Origin: Coriobacteriales bacterium
GTDB taxonomy: Bacteria > Actinomycetota > Coriobacteriia > Coriobacteriales > UBA8131
Reading direction: 5' to 3'
DNA length: 9,140 bases
Assembly (NCBI GenBank): GCA_031261765.1
Contig: JAISJA010000013.1
Coordinates: 1 to 9,140, forward strand
A program made the translations under genes and the position numbers. A model generated the notes under the pieces. That model did no database searches. It worked only from the letters and a program-made list of their open reading frames with translations, and was not told where the DNA came from. Below, one piece after another: positions 6,252-9,140 of this stretch (its first letter is position 1; each line of letters opens with the position of its first letter).

Positions 6252-6279
6252 TTATCCATAAACCTGTAATATATATAAG
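6252..6279 (+). promoter_or_regulatory. Weak candidate promoter for hisZGD
   Basis: TATAAG (6274-6279; 5 of 6 to TATAAT) sits in an AT-rich patch 28 bases before the hisZ start, with TTATCC (6252-6257) 16 bases upstream as a poor -35. No leader peptide rich in His codons and no T-box-like structure was seen in the remaining leader. Confidence 0.3.
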
Positions 6280-6293
6280 TAACGATATTTTAC

Positions 6294-6300
6294 AGAGGAG
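6294..6300 (+). promoter_or_regulatory. Ribosome binding site deciding the TTG start of hisZ
   Basis: AGAGGAG lies 7 bases before the TTG at 6308. The first in-frame ATG is at 6380, inside the conserved catalytic-like domain and without such a site, so the TTG is the start. Confidence 0.75.
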
Positions 6301-6307
6301 ATAAGAC

Positions 6308-7327
6308 TTGCTACCTATAACCCCAAGGGGTTTCAGAGACATTTTACCTGAAGAAGCGCGATTGCGCGAGGTGATACGCATGCGTGCGCGCGACGTTTTG
6401 GACGGCGCCGGATACATGCCCGTGGAGACGCCAACGCTTGAGAAACTTGACGTGCTCTTGCAGGGCGGCACCCTTGACGCCATGCCGTTTAGGCTGTTTG
6501 ACACAGACGACGAGCTCTTGGTTCTGCGCCCGGACGTGACGTTGCCCATAGCGCGCCTTGTAGCCACGCGTATGGGACATGACGAGCTGCCGTTGCGCCT
6601 GCGCTACGTAGAGCCAGTGTTCCGCGAGGAAGAAGCGCTAAAGGGCGCGACGCGCGAGTTCACGCAAATAGGCATAGAGGCCATAGGACTGGACGGTGCC
6701 AAGGCAGACGCAGAGGTCATAAGCCTGCTGATAAGCACGCTTGAGGCGGCGGGGCTTGGTGAATTCACGGTCGTGTTATGCACCGTGGGGGTCTTAAAAG
6801 AGCTTTTGGATAAGTGCGAGAACGACTGCGGCACAGACGCGCAATGGAGCAGCGCCGTTTTAACGGCATGCCACAAAACCGACTTCGTTTCGATAGAACG
6901 CCTGGCACGCGACGCGCGCATGGACGCGCGGCATACAGACGCCCTTATAGGGCTTACTGCCTTAAGCGGCGGTGGCGAGGCTATAGACGAATGCAAGGAT
7001 ATAACGACGCCGTTTGGTTGTAACGACGGTCTCTCTCAGCTTGCTGACACATGGGACATACTGGCTTCCAAAGGCTACGAGCGTCACTTGCGCATAGATT
7101 TCTCTGTCATGAGCGCGTTTGACTATTACACCGGCGTAGTGTTCGAGACATACGCTCCGGGCGTAGGCCGCTCGCTTGGCGGGGGAGGCCGGTATGACCA
7201 CATGCTGGAGGCATTTGGCAAGAAGGCGCCGGCGGCCGGTTTCGCCATATCATTGGAACGCGTCATGCAGGCGCTGTTCATACAAGGCGTTAAACATGCG
7301 GATAAGGGCGGTGATGCGCATGAGTAA
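6308..7327 (+). CDS. hisZ: ATP phosphoribosyltransferase regulatory subunit
   Basis: A 339-residue paralogue of the histidyl-tRNA synthetase catalytic domain that lacks tRNA charging and instead partners short HisG to form ATP phosphoribosyltransferase. Class II synthetase-like motifs are visible: PRGFRDILPEEA at 6-17, LRPDVTLPIAR at 73-83, RYVEPVFREEE at 99-109 with REFTQIGIEAIG at 116-127, DYYTG at 272-276, and GGGGRYDHMLEAFG at 291-304 followed by GFAISLERV at 311-319. It ends there, without the C-terminal anticodon-binding domain of true HisS (about 420 residues or more). That, and its overlap with a short hisG, is why I call it HisZ and not HisS. It starts with TTG behind AGAGGAG. Its last eight bases overlap hisG (ATGAGTAA), suggesting translational coupling and matched amounts of the two subunits. 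Confidence 0.93.
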   Translation: MLPITPRGFRDILPEEARLREVIRMRARDVLDGAGYMPVETPTLEKLDVLLQGGTLDAMPFRLFDTDDELLVLRPDVTLPIARLVATRMGHDELPLRLRYVEPVFREEEALKGATREFTQIGIEAIGLDGAKADAEVISLLISTLEAAGLGEFTVVLCTVGVLKELLDKCENDCGTDAQWSSAVLTACHKTDFVSIERLARDARMDARHTDALIGLTALSGGGEAIDECKDITTPFGCNDGLSQLADTWDILASKGYERHLRIDFSVMSAFDYYTGVVFETYAPGVGRSLGGGGRYDHMLEAFGKKAPAAGFAISLERVMQALFIQGVKHADKGGDAHE

Positions 7328-8006
7328 CGCGAACGCAAGCCGCGTGTTCGGCCAACGCCCGCTGCGTGTGGCCATTCCAAAAGGCAGCCTGTATAAAGAT
7401 AGCCTTGCGGCGTTCACGGCAGCCGGGCTGGACACCTCAGGCCTTCACGACCCCGGAAGGCAGTTGGTGATATATAACGACGACGTTGAGTTCTATATAT
7501 TGCGCCCAACTGACATACCGGTGTTCGTTAACTCGGGCGGCGTGGATTGCGCCATATGCGGGAAAGACTCGCTTGTAGAGTCCGCGCTTGAAGTCGTCGA
7601 GCTCGTGGACCTGGGTTTTGGCGCGTGCCGTTTCGTGGTCGCCCGCCCGGCAAGCGCGGCAAAGGGCACCGAACCGCTTAACGCGTCTGGCGCGGCCAGC
7701 ATCGCGGGTGCAAGGCGCCTTAAGGTCGCTACAAAATACCCCCATATAACGCAACACTATTATGATAGCATCGGCGTGCAGGTTGAAATCGTGAAGATGC
7801 ACGGTAACATAGAGCTCGCTCCGCTTGCGCATATGGCCGACTGCATAGTGGACATAACGGCGACCGGTACGACGCTTCGCGAGAACAACCTGGAGATAGA
7901 AGACGACGTGCTGGCGTCAACGGCGCGATTCGTAGGCAACGTCGCGAGCACGCGTATAGACGGGCGGGTACGTAACCTGGCCAACGCCATGCGCAAAGCC
8001 TTATGA
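7320..8006 (+). CDS. hisG: ATP phosphoribosyltransferase, short-form catalytic subunit
   Basis: Catalyses the first step of histidine synthesis, joining ATP and PRPP to make phosphoribosyl-ATP. Its 228 residues fit the short form (about 200-230), which lacks the C-terminal ACT-like histidine-binding domain and needs HisZ for activity and feedback control. Conserved features: RVAIPKGSL at 16-24, GKDSL at 81-85, VATKYP at 136-141, HGNIELAP at 161-168, and the PRPP-binding stretch DCIVDITATGTTLRENN at 174-190. The frame is open further upstream to an ATG at 7176, but that part is the shadow of hisZ. Of the two ATGs near the junction (7314 and 7320), 7320 is better spaced from the purine-rich AAGGGCGG. 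The first 12 or so residues before the conserved core are a short extra tail. Confidence 0.95.
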   Translation: MSNANASRVFGQRPLRVAIPKGSLYKDSLAAFTAAGLDTSGLHDPGRQLVIYNDDVEFYILRPTDIPVFVNSGGVDCAICGKDSLVESALEVVELVDLGFGACRFVVARPASAAKGTEPLNASGAASIAGARRLKVATKYPHITQHYYDSIGVQVEIVKMHGNIELAPLAHMADCIVDITATGTTLRENNLEIEDDVLASTARFVGNVASTRIDGRVRNLANAMRKAL

Positions 8007-8034
8007 AACAGCGAATCAGAACATCTGCGAAGAC

Positions 8035-8040
8035 AAGGAG
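8035..8040 (+). promoter_or_regulatory. Ribosome binding site of hisD
   Basis: AAGGAG lies 6 bases before the ATG at 8047, in the 40-base gap after hisG. No promoter or terminator is evident in this gap, so hisD is probably cotranscribed with hisZG. Confidence 0.75.
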
Positions 8041-8046
8041 CATCCA

Positions 8047-9140
8047 ATGCAAGTAGTTAACTTACAACCGGGCGAGAAACCATCGCGCGACCTCGTGGCG
8101 CGCAGCTCGGCTTTCAGTAAGGAAGTGCGTGAGACCGTCGCGCAGATAATACGTGGCGTACGCGAGCGCGGAGACGCCGCCCTGCATGACTACACGCTTG
8201 AGTTCGACAAGGTAGACGTCAAGAACCCGCACATAAACGCGCAGGACATAGCGCGTTCCGTACAGGTGGTCAGCCGTCATATGAAGGCTGGCGTCGCAGA
8301 CGCCATACAGGCGGCCGCGGCGAACATAACGGCGTTCCACGAGAAGCAACGTCGTAACAGCTGGTTTGACGTACGTGAGAACGGCGCTTTCGTTGGCAGC
8401 AAGGTCACGCCGCTTGACAGCGTTGGCATATACGTACCGGGCGGCAGGGCGCTTTATCCGTCCACAGTCCTGATGAACGCCATACCGGCGAAAGTAGCCG
8501 GCGTGCGCCGCATCGTCATGATGACGCCGCCGGATAGCAAGGGCAACATAGACCCCGCGTTGTTGTTCGCGGCCCATATATCCGGCGTGACTGAGATACA
8601 CGTTGTAGGCGGGGCCCAGGCCATAGCGGCCTTGGCCTATGGTACTGAGAGCATCAAACCCGTGGATAAGATAACCGGCCCCGGAAACGCGTTCGTCGCG
8701 TGCGCCAAACGCATGGTAGCTGGCGACGTCGGCATAGACATGGTAGCCGGTCCCTCTGAGGTATGCGTGCTCGCGGACGATACGTCGGAGCCGTCCCTTA
8801 TAGCCATTGACCTCATGGCGCAAGCCGAACACGACCCGCAGGCCGCGTGCTTTCTGGTGACGACGGACCCGGAGCTTGCCACAGACGTGCCGGATGAGAT
8901 AAACGCGTTCATGGAGGACTCCCCACGCGCTGACATAACACGTAAGAGCCTTGACGACAACGGCGTGATATTCGTCGCGCCGGACCTTTCGACCGCGTTG
9001 TTGGCGGCTAACACCATAGCTCCGGAGCACCTTGAGGTGCATATGGATAACGCGATGGACCTGTTGGGGTTAATAGATAACGCAGGCGCCATATTCTTAG
9101 GGCCATGGACGCCCGAGAGCGTTGGCGACTACGTGGCCGG
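8047..9140 (+). CDS. hisD: Histidinol dehydrogenase (3' end outside window)
   Basis: Carries out the last two steps of histidine synthesis, oxidising L-histidinol to L-histidine through histidinal with two NAD+ and one bound zinc. About 364 of the usual 430 or so residues are in the window, with the frame open to the last base. Visible family motifs: VGIYVPGGRALYPST at 126-140, VVGGAQAIAALAYGT at 186-200, KITGPGNAFVACAKR at 208-222, DMVAGPSEV at 231-239, QAEHDPQAACFLVT at 259-272 with the zinc ligands Q259 and H262, and APEHLE at 325-330 with the catalytic Glu-His pair. The window stops just after GDY, where a further zinc-binding Asp is expected. The start is fixed by AAGGAG. No damage is seen. 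Confidence 0.96.
   Translation, partial: MQVVNLQPGEKPSRDLVARSSAFSKEVRETVAQIIRGVRERGDAALHDYTLEFDKVDVKNPHINAQDIARSVQVVSRHMKAGVADAIQAAAANITAFHEKQRRNSWFDVRENGAFVGSKVTPLDSVGIYVPGGRALYPSTVLMNAIPAKVAGVRRIVMMTPPDSKGNIDPALLFAAHISGVTEIHVVGGAQAIAALAYGTESIKPVDKITGPGNAFVACAKRMVAGDVGIDMVAGPSEVCVLADDTSEPSLIAIDLMAQAEHDPQAACFLVTTDPELATDVPDEINAFMEDSPRADITRKSLDDNGVIFVAPDLSTALLAANTIAPEHLEVHMDNAMDLLGLIDNAGAIFLGPWTPESVGDYVA

Noticed and set aside
6161..6307. T-box or his leader-peptide attenuator before hisZ
   Set aside because: No run of His codons, no T-box consensus and no terminator-like hairpin with U-tract is present.
7176..7319. Longer hisG start at 7176
   Set aside because: The extra residues are an out-of-frame reading of the conserved hisZ 3' end and match no HisG; the ATG at 7320 has suitable upstream purines and the usual overlap.
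6308..7327. hisZ as a true histidyl-tRNA synthetase (hisS)
   Set aside because: It is too short, lacks the C-terminal anticodon-binding domain, and overlaps a short-form hisG.
8062..9042. 326-codon open frame on the minus strand opposite hisD
   Set aside because: It mirrors the codon positions of a well-conserved hisD, its protein is rich in Arg, Tyr and Val with no recognisable family, and it has no start signals.

Overview
The window is 9,140 bases from a bacterial chromosome of moderately high GC content. It carries mostly core metabolism. Eight protein genes are supported. Two run off the ends: leuS at the left and hisD at the right. Isoleucine is written mainly with AUA, which is unusual at this base composition. 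Several genes appear to be transcribed leaderless or nearly so. Together with the short HisG plus HisZ pair and a formate--tetrahydrofolate ligase, this suggests an anaerobic bacterium, possibly an actinobacterium of the Coriobacteriia type. That placement is inference and not firm.

Left part (1-3139, plus strand): the C-terminal fifth or quarter of leucyl-tRNA synthetase; a 125-base near-palindrome that begins at the leuS stop codon; a YacP/Rae1-type NYN-domain nuclease gene whose consensus -10 box lies only 11 bases before its ATG; and a complete fhs gene (10-formyl-THF supply) with a strong Shine-Dalgarno sequence.

Middle part (3171-6142, minus strand): a C45/phospholipase-B-like N-terminal-nucleophile hydrolase, converging on fhs, and a ROK-family sugar kinase. 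The kinase has an unexplained acidic N-terminal extension of about 85-90 residues containing a duplicated motif. Between these two genes lie about 240 non-coding bases (4641-4882) packed with inverted repeats and two 25-base direct repeats. Both genes have promoter-like elements placed so that transcription would start on the A of an ATG.

Right part (6308-9140, plus strand): a histidine biosynthesis operon, hisZ-hisG-hisD, divergent from the kinase. HisZ and the short HisG together make ATP phosphoribosyltransferase, the first step of the pathway. HisD catalyses the last two steps. The 6161-6307 divergent gap holds a tandem 13-base repeat that could be an operator.

The points most worth a second look are the ROK N-terminal extension, the two structured intergenic elements (660-784 and 4641-4882), the leaderless promoter geometry and the AUA bias. 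I found no mobile-element transposase, CRISPR array, tRNA or rRNA.
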